Source of the DNA: Eimeria necatrix
Taxonomy: Eukaryota; Apicomplexa; Conoidasida; Eucoccidiorida; Eimeriidae
Length of the DNA stretch: 10,000 nt
Reading direction: 5' to 3'
Assembly: GCF_000499385.1 (NCBI RefSeq)
Contig: NW_013654717.1
Coordinates: forward strand, 1 to 10,000
Of this stretch, positions 1 to 6,647 are shown in pieces. The stretch's first letter is position 1. Each line of letters starts with the position of its first letter. A program made the translations under genes and the position numbers. Under the pieces are notes generated by a model. The model was not told the origin of the DNA, ran no database searches, and saw nothing but the letters and a program-made list of their open reading frames with translations.

Positions 1-56
<56 letters not shown>

Positions 57-172
57 AGGGGGTGCGGGGGAGAGGGGAATGCAGGGGTTGCTTGGGGGAA
101 GGAGCTGCTGCAGCAGCTGCTGCTGCTGTAGGGGAGGGGGCGGGGTTGCTGCTGCTGCTGCTGGAGGGGGCA

Positions 173-210
<38 letters not shown>

Positions 211-333
211 AGGATGGGGAAGCGTTGCTGCTGCTGCTGGTAGTGCTGCTGCTGCTGCCGAGGCTGCTGCTGGGGGGGCTGGGTGTGGTGCTGCCGCTCG
301 TGCTGCTGCGTCTGCTGCTGCGTTTGCGTGGGG

Positions 334-369
<36 letters not shown>

Positions 370-480
370 AGTTGAGTAGTGGGATAGCAGTGCTGGCGGG
401 GCTGCTGCTGCTGCTGCTGATCATCTTGCTGCTGCTGCCACTGCTGCTATTCTTGTGCTGCTGCTGCTGCTGTGCTTCTT
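1..480. repeat. CTG-rich low-complexity region
   Basis: Nearly pure (CTG)n at 1-55 is followed by G-rich interruptions and further CTG tracts up to about 475. Every frame reads as Leu, Cys or Ala runs, and I see no segment resembling the missing first half of the downstream RRM. It is probably an intron or upstream flank of the RRM gene. A GTAAAC donor-like site lies at 489-494, but I could not attach a convincing exon to it. Confidence 0.8.
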
Positions 481-490
481 AGCCAAGTGT

Positions 491-519
491 AAACACTAAA
501 CCCTAAACCCTAAACCCTA
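491..519 (+). repeat. telomere-like CCCTAAA block before first visible RRM exon
   Basis: A short run of CCCTAAA heptamers follows a GTAAAC site and ends just before the proposed RRM exon at 534 (or 521). It matches the habit seen at other introns here, where the telomere-like repeat fills the intron. Confidence 0.8.
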
Positions 520-533
520 GTCTGTGCCTTCAG

Positions 534-911
534 GCGGCCACCGTGGCTTTGGTTTCGTCGAATTTGAGGAGGAAGAAGATGCAAATCAGGCGGTAAACCC
601 TAAACCCTAAACCCTAAACCCTAAACCCCAAACCCTAAACCCTAAACCCTTGTTTTGTATGGTTAGAGGTTTGGGGTCTGAAGGTAGGGTCTAGGGTTTT
701 GCGAACTCCCTGTCTTTCGGGGGTCCGCGCGCAGCGAGGGTTTAGGGTTTAGAATTTAGGGTTTAGGGTTTGCGGCGAGGGTTTAGGGTTTAGGGTTTAG
801 GGTTTAGGGTTTGCAGATATTGAATATGCACAACTCGGAGCTCTACGGCCGCACGCTGCGGGTAAACACTTCGAGGCATGGCCCCCAAGGGGTTCCAAAG
901 AACAGAGCAGG

Positions 912-955
<44 letters not shown>

Positions 956-1177
956 AGTTGCTGCTGCTGCTGCAGTTGCTGCTGCTGGGCGTTTTGGTGC
1001 TGGGGCTGCTGCTGCTGCTGCTGCTGCTGTTCTTCTTGTCCTGCTGCTGCAGCAGTTGCTGCTGCTGCTGCAGCAGCGTAGAGAGAGCAGGCATCACACG
1101 GGCAGCTGCAGCAGCTGCTGCAGCTGCACTAGCAGCTGCAGCAGCACTAGCTGCTGCAGTTACTTGCTTCTATCTTT

Positions 1178-1211
<34 letters not shown>

Positions 1212-1494
1212 AGTTTGGCAAGACGACTTTTTCTTTCGCGAGGAAATGAGCAAACGAGGGATGGCCGTGGACGCAGACCTGGTGAGTCTTGCTGCTGCTG
1301 CAGCTGTTGCTGCTGCTGCAGTTGCTGCTGCTGCTGCAGTTGCTGCTGCTGCTGCTGCTGCTGCAGTTGCTGCTGCTGCTGCTGCAGTTGCAGTTGCTGC
1401 TGCAACTGCCATATGGCTTTTCTGCAGCTTTGCTGCTGCGCGTTGCAGGACGAGCCGGACGCCCCAGCTGCAGCAGCAGAGAGCGGCGACAAGT

Positions 1495-1496
<2 letters not shown>
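534..1496 (+). CDS. RRM protein of cyclophilin-33/PPIE type, 3' four exons (5' end not seen)
   Basis: RNA-binding protein with one RNA recognition motif, probably nuclear and splicing-related by analogy with PPIE. Proposed exons are 534-592, 817-910, 1214-1281 and 1449-1496, all with GT-AG introns and matching phases. Exon 1 carries the RNP1 motif RGFGFVEF followed by an acidic stretch and DANQA. Exon 2 continues without a gap as ILNMHNSELYGRTLRVNTSR, the characteristic end of the PPIE RRM. Exon 3 holds VWQDDFFFREEMSKRG, which resembles the short Trp-Asp-Asp segment after that RRM in PPIE. Exon 4 gives DEPDAPAAAAESGDK, then TAA at 1494-1496. The N-terminal RRM half (RNP2) is not found and may lie upstream of the window. 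An alternative first acceptor after the AG at 519-520 would add SVPSG. No peptidyl-prolyl isomerase sequence follows within the window. A donor-like GTAAGC overlaps the stop, so further exons cannot be fully excluded. Confidence 0.85.
593..816 (+). other. RRM gene intron made of inverted telomere-like repeats
   Basis: The intron starts GTAAACCCTAAACCC and contains about seven CCCTAAA units. A unique stretch of about 85 bases follows, then TTTAGGG units that end in TTTGCAG. The two arms are complementary, so the intron RNA could fold back and bring donor and acceptor together. The boundaries are fixed by the uninterrupted RRM alignment of the flanking exons (…DANQA then ILNM…). Confidence 0.85.
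911..1213 (+). other. RRM gene intron dominated by CTG repeat
   Basis: The donor GTCTGCTGCTG runs straight into a CTG tract, and the acceptor is the last CTGCTGCAG of another tract. Splicing joins phase 1 to phase 1 and gives the Val codon before WQDDFF. Read through, the region is only Leu, Ala and Cys runs. Confidence 0.8.
1282..1448 (+). other. RRM gene last intron, CTG-rich
   Basis: The donor is a good GTGAGT and the acceptor is GCGTTGCAG. The interior is CTG repeats broken by CAGTTG. The phase is 0 on both sides. Confidence 0.8.
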
Positions 1497-1531
<35 letters not shown>

Positions 1532-1672
1532 TGCTGCTGCTGCTGCAGCAAATGCAGCAATTTAGACGCATACAGCGGCTTCCGCAGATGCTGCTCTTCA
1601 GCTGCTGCGCTGCTGCTCCTTCCCCGGCAGCTGCAGGTATCTGCTGCAACAGCAGCAGCAGCAGCAGCAACA

Positions 1673-1708
<36 letters not shown>

Positions 1709-1711
1709 ATA
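1497..1711. repeat. CAG then CTG tracts downstream of the RRM gene
   Basis: Immediately after the stop codon comes (CAG)n at about 1498-1530, which flips to CTG at 1531-1545. A more complex stretch follows, and then CAG and CTG tracts again at 1650-1707. The adjacent opposite tracts can form long hairpins. This is probably 3' untranslated or intergenic sequence. Confidence 0.75.
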
Positions 1712-1748
1712 GGAATATTCTAAGTGGACCACCGTGTGCTCCGCTTGC

Positions 1749-1890
1749 AAACCCTAACTCTCAGCTCAAACCCTAAACCCTAAACCCTAAACCCTAGTTC
1801 TCGGGGCTCCCTAGAAGACCCGAATCGCTAAACCCGTGGTCAATATGCCGCTGCAGAAGAACCGCTAGGGTTTAGGGTTTAGGGTTTGGC
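1749..1890. repeat. convergent telomere-like blocks around a 70-base unique island
   Basis: CCCTAAA units at 1749-1797 and TTTAGGG units at 1866-1888 flank a unique island at 1798-1865. On the minus strand the island reads TTCTTCTGCAG (acceptor-like), then an open frame RHIDHGFSDSGLLGSPEN and a stop. It may be an exon or a chance open frame. No protein family is recognised. Confidence 0.6.
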
Positions 1891-1970
1891 GACTAAAGGG
1901 TTTTGGAAGACCTCCGAGGGTTTAGGGTTTGCACCAGGGACCTTCATGCGAGTTTTAGTGTGCTTGAGAT

Positions 1971-2140
1971 GCTGCTACAGCAGCAGCAGCAGCAGCAGCA
2001 GCTGCTGCTGCTGCTTCTACAGCAGCAGCAGCTGCTGCTGCTGCTTCTACAGCAGCAGCTGCTGCTGCTGCGGCTGATATAGCAGCAGCTGCTGCAGCTG
2101 CTGCAGCAGCAGCTGCAGCAGCTGTTGCTGCTGTCCTTTC
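1971..2140. repeat. tandem CAG/CTG hairpin units
   Basis: Units of roughly 30 bases are repeated, each made of TTCTA, a CAG run and a CTG run. They are followed by shorter alternating CAGCAG/CTGCTG. Each unit is nearly self-complementary. Frames on either strand give Ala, Ser or Cys runs, so I see no gene here. Confidence 0.75.
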
Positions 2141-2212
2141 CGTGGCACTGCCACTCAAATCAAATTCATTGTTAAATATCCTGTCCGAGGGTTCGGGGTT
2201 TGTAGTCCGAGG

Positions 2213-2560
2213 CTAGGGTTTGCAGTTGAGGGTTTAGGGTTTAGGGTTTGAGGGTTTAGGGTTTAGGGTTTGCAGCTAGGGTTTAGGGTCTGCAGCGGCT
2301 TCAGGCCTCGGGGGCAGCCAGCCGCTTCCATCGCTGCGGCCACACGCAAGACAGAACCGCAAGGGTTTAGGGTTTAGGGTTTTAGGGTTTAGGGTTTGGG
2401 GTTTAGGGTTTGAGGCTTAGGGTTTGAGGGTTTAGGGTTTGGGGCCTATGCTTGCAGCCGCGGGAGCGTGCATGTGCGGCTGCGCCAGAGAGCCCTAGGG
2501 TTTAGGGTCTAGAGCGCACGAGGGTTTAGGGTTTAGGGTTTAGGGTTTAGGGTTTAGGGT
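2213..2560. repeat. TTTAGGG-rich region with short unique islands
   Basis: Repeated TTTAGGG heptamers, many degenerate, fill most of this stretch between the RRM and Cmc1-like genes. The unique islands are 2288-2363, about 2441-2495 and about 2509-2520. The second island holds an inverted repeat with GCAGCCGC at 2454-2461 and GCGGCTGC at 2476-2483. No convincing exon was found. Confidence 0.8.
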
Positions 2561-3525
2561 TTACGGGTTGCTAATGAATTTGTTGTAGGGCTGCCTCTCT
2601 CGCCGCCTGAGAAGAGAAAGCCCTAAAGCCTCTCTTTCCTGCTGCAGCTCTTTTGTCCTTTTGGCCACAAACTGCGCGCAAACCCTAAACCCTAAACCCT
2701 AAACCCTAAACCCTAAACCCTAGGCCTCGAAGCCCGGGGCTCGCCGGCCGCGGCGAGCAGCGCCGAGCGCCTCAAACGGGGGTTTAGGGTTTAGGGTTTA
2801 GGGTTTAGGGCTGGGGGGGCTGACGGCGCTCGGGACCCAGACGCAGCGCTAGGGTTTAGGGTTTAGGGTTTAGGGTTTAGGGTTTACCTCGGGGGTTTCG
2901 TACTTCTTAATGCAACTCCTCGCGGCCTTTGCCAAACCCTTACATTTCAAAAACGTAATTGTCCGCGAAGTCATGCACTCCACGTAGTCGTCCAAACTCT
3001 CCCTTCTCGCAAACCCTAAACCCTAAACCCTAAACCCTAAACCCTAAACCCTAAATCCTAGGCATTCCACGTAGTCCTTTAAACTCGCCCTTCTCGCAAA
3101 CCCTAAACCCTAAAACTCAAACCCTAGGCACTCCACGTAGTCGTCCAAACTCTCCCTCCTCGCAAACCCTAAACCCTAAACCCTAAACCCTAGGCATTCC
3201 ACGTAGTCCTTTAAACTCGCCCTTCTCGCAAACCCTAAACCCTAAACCCCAAAGCCTAGACCCTGCGCACTCCCCGCAGCCATCCACACTGCCCTGCGTC
3301 CCGACCCAAACCCTAAACCCCAAACCCTAAACCCTAAACCCTAAACCCTAAACCCTAAACCCTCGCCTCGCCTGCACTTGTCTCGGATTTCCTTTCCAAT
3401 TTGTTCTTTTATTATTTTGGATTCTTTTTTTTGCAACTCCGAAATTTCTTTTATTTCAAAAAAAGGAACTCGAGAAGAAGTCCGTCGAGAGACCACTGCG
3501 GGGTCCAGCGGGTCGTCCAGGAACA

Positions 3526-3569
<44 letters not shown>

Positions 3570-3694
3570 GGCTGCTGCTGCTGCTGCTGCTGCTGCGGCT
3601 GCTGCTGCTGCTCGGCGGAGGCCGGGTAGGTCTTCTCTTCAGGATTGCGAAGGCTCTCGGGCCGGCGAATCGCCGGCGACAGCCAACTCAGCAT
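2561..3694 (-). CDS. CMC1: Cmc1-family twin-CX9C mitochondrial protein
   Basis: Members of this family are small intermembrane-space proteins that assist cytochrome c oxidase assembly and copper handling. Exons on the minus strand are 3694-3372, 3002-2888 and 2671-2561, about 182 residues. Exon 1 starts MLSWLSPAIRRPESLRNPEE, then a Gln-rich run (about residues 29-56), then KLFLDDPLDP and EIRDKC. Exon 2 continues RESLDDYVECMTSRTITFLK and CKGLAKAARSC. Cysteines 107, 117, 128 and 138 form two CX9C pairs ten residues apart, as in Cmc1. Exon 3 gives the basic helical tail FVAKRTKELQQEREALG, ending KFISNP and TAA. The second intron is GT-AG. The first needs a GC donor (CAG|GCGAGG) to keep Cys107, since the nearest in-frame GT donor (after 3378) loses it. 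The poly-Gln makes it longer than usual family members. A donor-like GTAAAC overlaps the stop, so a further exon is possible. Another CHCH-family identity cannot be excluded. Confidence 0.85.
2672..2887 (-). other. second intron of the Cmc1-like gene, inverted telomere-like repeats
   Basis: On the coding (minus) strand the intron begins GTAAACCCTAAACCC and ends with TTTAGGG units and GTTTGCGCGCAG. Two GC-rich unique islands lie inside (about 2725-2781 and 2810-2848). This is the same fold-back layout as the RRM gene intron at 593-816. Flanking exons join in phase 0 (…KYETPE then FVAKR…). Confidence 0.8.
2975..3306 (-). repeat. tandem copies of the exon 2 start with telomere-like spacers
   Basis: The genuine exon 2 start (positions about 3012 down to 2975) is followed upstream on the coding strand by copies beginning, in plus coordinates, at 3062, 3128, 3194 and (diverged) 3267. 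The spacing is 87, 66, 66 and 73 bases. Each copy includes the acceptor-like GTTTGCGAGAAG or similar and codons equivalent to ESLDDYVEC or ASLKDYVEC. After the TGC codon it reverts to CTAGGGTTT repeats. Cores at 3062 and 3194 are identical, and those at 2975 and 3128 differ by one base, implying a second-order duplication of a pair. Confidence 0.85.
3306..3362 (+). repeat. CCCTAAA telomere-like block
   Basis: About eight CCCTAAA-type heptamers abut the 3' end of exon 1 of the minus-strand Cmc1-like gene. They form the donor side of its first intron. Confidence 0.85.
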
Positions 3695-3696
3695 CG

Positions 3697-3751
<55 letters not shown>

Positions 3752-4088
3752 CCCCCGGCTGCTGCCAGCATCGCTGGCGTTCCTAAGGCTGCAATTGCTG
3801 CAGCTGCAAAGGGGTGGGTGCTGCTGCTGCTGCTGCTGCTGCTGCTTCTGCTGCTCAACGCGCAGATCCCACGAGTCAACGGCAGCACCGGCAGCAGCTG
3901 CTGCTGCAGCTGCTGCTGCTGCTGCTGCTGCTGCTACAAATATCAGTTAGGCTCCCTGGGGAGCTCTTGCTGCAGCACAGCTCAAGAAATGCAGTAAAAA
4001 ATAGATAAGTAGTCTTAAAGTTCGCTGCTGCTGCTGCTGCTGCTGCATGCAGCCACAAAGGTCACTGTCCCAGCCGCTGCCGCCGCAG

Positions 4089-4134
<46 letters not shown>

Positions 4135-4350
4135 TGCTGCTGCTGCTGCTGGCGAACTCAGCAGGTATTTGAAATATGATCTTCTGCTTTTGTTTTTTAA
4201 TTTTTGGACCTTCGGAAACTGTCAAGACACTCCATTTAGCTTCCTTCAAGTCCGCAGCGGACGTCTGCTGCTGCTGCTGCTGCTGCTCTAGTCTTTGCTG
4301 CTGCTGCTCCCGCTGCTGCCGCAGCTCGTGCTGCTGCTGCTGCTGCAGCA
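3695..4350. promoter_or_regulatory. divergent intergenic region between Cmc1-like and Grx5-like genes
   Basis: The two start codons (3694 minus, 4351 plus) point away from each other, so this 656-base stretch must hold both promoters and 5' leaders. It contains CTG tracts at 3697-3748, 3820-3850, 3896-3933 and 4024-4046, a CAG tract at 4092-4132 running into CTG, and a more unique island at 4150-4265 that is AT-rich in its first half. No core promoter motif was identified. An open frame on the minus strand across the island lacks an ATG and is not accepted as a gene. Confidence 0.5.
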
Positions 4351-4454
4351 ATGGCTTCTAAAGCGTTCAGCCTCGCGCTGCAGGGAGGCGCAGCCTCCGT
4401 GGCTAGAAGCAGCGTCTACAGATTTGCTGCTGCTCCAGCAGCAGCAGCAGCAGC

Positions 4455-4487
<33 letters not shown>

Positions 4488-4565
4488 GCACACAGCAGCG
4501 CGGCAGCCGCCTCTAGACAGAATGTGCACAGCAGCAGCGAGGCCCGCAGCAACAGCAAATCTAGG

Positions 4566-4600
<35 letters not shown>

Positions 4601-4921
4601 CAAAAAAAGCAGCAGCAGCAGCTGCTGCTGCTGCTCTCCTTCGCAGTTTTCACTCTGCGTCGGCGTCGAATGGACAGCAGCAGCAGCAGCAGGACAAGCA
4701 GCAGCAGGAACAGCAACAGCAGCTGCAGCAGCAGCAGCAGCAGCAGCAAGAAGAGCGAGGCACCCAGCAGAATTGTGAGCGCAGAACAGATAAATTCAGC
4801 TGCTGCTGTTTCTGCTGCTGCTGCTGCAGTCAGCGCTGCTGCTGCTGCAGTTAGCGCTGCTGCTGTTGCTGCTGGTGCTGCCGCACGGTCTACACCCTCC
4901 AGTCGCCCTAACAGCTGCTGC

Positions 4922-4962
<41 letters not shown>

Positions 4963-5532
4963 CCTGGTGCTTCAGCTGCTGCTCTTGTTCTGCTGCTGTA
5001 GCTCTTCTTCGAGTGCTGCTTCAGTTGCTGCTGCTGCTACTGTAGTTGCCGCTGCTGCTGAAGCTGCTGCTGCTGCAGTGCTTGCCGCTGCTGCTGCTGC
5101 TGCTGCAGTTGCTGCTGCTGCGTTTGGTGTGATCTTTGCAGCCAAGACGTCGGCTTCTTCCATGAGCGATGAAGTAAACCCTAAACCCTAAACCCTAAAC
5201 CCTAGGCTCTGCCTCGCGTCTAGATAGCTAGATGGCAAACAACTACCTAGCTAGCTAGTTGCTAGCTAGCTATCTGCTAGCTAGCTAGCTAGCTAGCTAG
5301 TTAGCTAGCTGCTAGCCAGCTAGGTAGCCAGCTAGCTGCTATCCAGCTAGCTAGCTAGCTGGCTAGCTAGCTAAACAGCTAGCTAGCTAGCTAGCCACGT
5401 AGCTAGCTAGCTAGCCAGCCGCTTAGCTAGCTAGCTAGCTAGCTAGCTAGCTAGCCAGCTCGTTTGCCTCCTCGGTGACGCTCACGCGGGCAGCCAGCTG
5501 GCTAGCTGCTGCCGCGCTGAGCGCCCCGCACC

Positions 5533-5571
<39 letters not shown>

Positions 5572-5746
5572 AGGAGCTGGAGGCGAAGCTGCTGCAGCTG
5601 GTGGAGAAAACCCCCGTGGTGCTGTTTATGAAGGGAAGGCCCGAAGCCCCTCTTTGCGGCTTCTCGGCGAGGGCTTTGCTGCTGCTGGAAGCAGCAGGAG
5701 TTCGGGAGTACACTTTCGTCGACTGCAGCATTCCGCAGCAGCTGCC

Positions 5747-5782
<36 letters not shown>

Positions 5783-5846
5783 GCAGCAGCAGGAGCGGCA
5801 GGAGCAGGAGCGGAGGGAGCAGCAGGGGGCAGCGGGGGCTGCCTCT

Positions 5847-5883
<37 letters not shown>

Positions 5884-5884
5884 T

Positions 5885-5922
<38 letters not shown>

Positions 5923-6093
5923 TGCAGCAGCTGCAGCAGCGGCGGCAGCAGCTGGGGAGGTGCGTGAAGCGGGTCTTCGACTGGCCCACTTTCCCGCTGC
6001 TGGTGGTTAAGGGCAAAGTTGTTGGAGGGGCTGATGTGCTGCAGGCGCTGCAGCAGCAGGGGCAGCTAGCTGCGCTCTTCAAGGGCCTTTCAG

Positions 6094-6132
<39 letters not shown>

Positions 6133-6182
6133 GCAGCGGCAGCAGCAGCAGCGGCAGCGGCGACGGCGGCAGCAGCAGCTAG
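4351..6182 (+). CDS. GRX5: monothiol CGFS glutaredoxin, mitochondrial Grx5 type, with poly-Gln insertion
   Basis: Family members bind a [2Fe-2S] cluster with glutathione and pass it to mitochondrial acceptor proteins. Exons 4351-4774, 5142-5173 and 5574-6182 have matching phases and GT-AG introns, giving about 354 residues. The N-terminus MASKAFSLALQGGAASVARS is basic and hydroxylated, and LLRSFHSASAS further on resembles a mitochondrial presequence. Ala and Gln runs follow, then KTSASSMSDE joined to ELEAKLLQLVEKTPVVLFMKG. Lys172 and the C-G-F-S motif (Cys180) are the cluster/glutathione site. WPTFPLLVVKGKVVGGADVL (from residue 289) supplies the cis-Pro loop and GG-D motif. Between VDCSIP and RCVKRVFDWP lies a Gln-rich insertion of about 70 residues, where relatives have a short helix. 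The C-terminus is GQLAALFKGL followed by Ser/Gly runs and TAG. Exons 2 and 3 are well fixed; exon 1 beyond the start is less certain. Confidence 0.9.
4775..5141 (+). other. first intron of the Grx5-like gene, CTG-rich
   Basis: The donor GTGAGC follows CAGAATT, and the acceptor is GATCTTTGCAG. The interior is CTG tracts with interruptions. The phase-1 junction creates a Ser codon and leads in frame through SMSDE into the glutaredoxin domain, which is the reason for choosing these sites. Confidence 0.7.
5174..5573 (+). other. second intron of the Grx5-like gene: telomere-like, (CTAG)n and CTG repeats
   Basis: The donor is GTAAACCC, the first unit of four CCCTAAA heptamers. A CTAG/TAGC tetranucleotide array spans about 5220-5460. 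A unique stretch of about 75 bases follows, then a CTG tract whose final CTGCTGCAG is the acceptor. The phase is 0 on both sides (SMSDE then ELEAK). Confidence 0.85.
5220..5462. repeat. (CTAG)n tetranucleotide satellite
   Basis: An imperfect array of TAGC/CTAG units, a fully self-complementary tetranucleotide, lies wholly inside the second intron of the glutaredoxin gene. Interruptions such as CAGCTGC and TAGATGGC occur. Confidence 0.9.
5736..5956 (+). repeat. CAG tract encoding the Gln-rich insertion in the glutaredoxin
   Basis: The CAG runs at 5748-5780, 5848-5881 and 5884-5925 are separated by CGG, GAG and CTG interruptions. They encode Gln with scattered Arg, Glu and Leu in the glutaredoxin frame. 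Both flanks are conserved domain sequence, so the tract is translated. Confidence 0.85.
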
Positions 6183-6450
6183 CTGCGGTCTTTCCCGGCA
6201 GTTCGGAGCCCAGCAGCACCAGCGGCAGCAGTGGCAAGAGCTGCTGCTGCGGTAGCAGCAGCAGCAGCAGCAGCAGTGGCAGCTAGCTGCGCTTTTCCAG
6301 GGTTTTCGAGGCCACAGCAGCAGCAGCAGAAGCAACAGCAGCAGCCAGCGCAGCTTTTCCGAGCCCAGCAGCAGCAGCAGCGGCAGCAGCAGCGGCAGCA
6401 GCAGCAGCAGGAGGGGCAGCTAGATGCGCTCTTCCGGGGCCCTTCGGAGC

Positions 6451-6460
<10 letters not shown>
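6060..6460 (+). repeat. degenerate tandem copies of the glutaredoxin tail
   Basis: The genuine tail (6060-6098, GQLAALFKGLSDSS) is followed by related segments at 6176-6215 (QLAAVFPGSSEPSS), 6277-6315 (WQLAALFQGFRGHS), 6341-6371 (AQLFRAQ) and 6414-6455 (GQLDALFRGPSEPSS). CAG tracts separate them. They fall in different frames, and all but the first lie at or beyond the TAG at 6180-6182, which is created inside the first copy. They look like decayed internal duplications. Confidence 0.8.
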
Positions 6461-6495
<35 letters not shown>

Positions 6496-6500
6496 CTTAG

Positions 6501-6647
6501 TGAGCGCCTGCTGGCTCTGCAGGAATGCTGGAATCTTTCGGATTTCTCGCGAACTATTCCTCATTTATCTTTTATTATTTATAATTTATCATTTATAATT
6601 CTTTATTTATCTTTATTGTCCTTTATTTGCTTCGATTCGGCCTTTTG
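6501..6647. other. AT-rich spacer
   Basis: Downstream of the glutaredoxin tail copies is an AT-rich stretch with ATTTAT and TTTATC words. No gene, RNA or terminator could be supported. It may hold a 3' end signal for the upstream gene. Confidence 0.5.

Noticed and set aside
225..482. Open frame of 85 codons, mostly Leu
   Set aside because: It is a translation of CTG repeats with no non-repeat domain. The frame stays open only because the repeat lacks stops.
811..1776. 321-codon plus-strand frame read through without introns
   Set aside because: It contains genuine RRM exon 2 and exon 3 in frame, but the rest is Leu/Ala/Gln translation of introns and 3' sequence. The spliced model explains the homology and gives a proper stop.
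2975..3306. CRISPR-like regular repeats
   Set aside because: The repeats are partial exon copies with telomere-like spacers in a eukaryotic intron, and the spacers are not unique.
3401..3997. 198-codon plus-strand frame
   Set aside because: It is antisense to exon 1 of the Cmc1-like gene and made of Leu/Ala runs.
3947..4351. Minus-strand frame with TSAADLKEAKWSVLTVSEGP
   Set aside because: It has no ATG, is flanked by Gln and Cys runs, and lies in the divergent promoter region. No family is recognisable.
4597..4646. Possible small intron in glutaredoxin exon 1 (GTAACA … TTCGCAG)
   Set aside because: Removing it shifts the frame so that the downstream phase-1 junction no longer reaches the CGFS domain frame. 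Reading through keeps RSFHSASAS and the correct phase.
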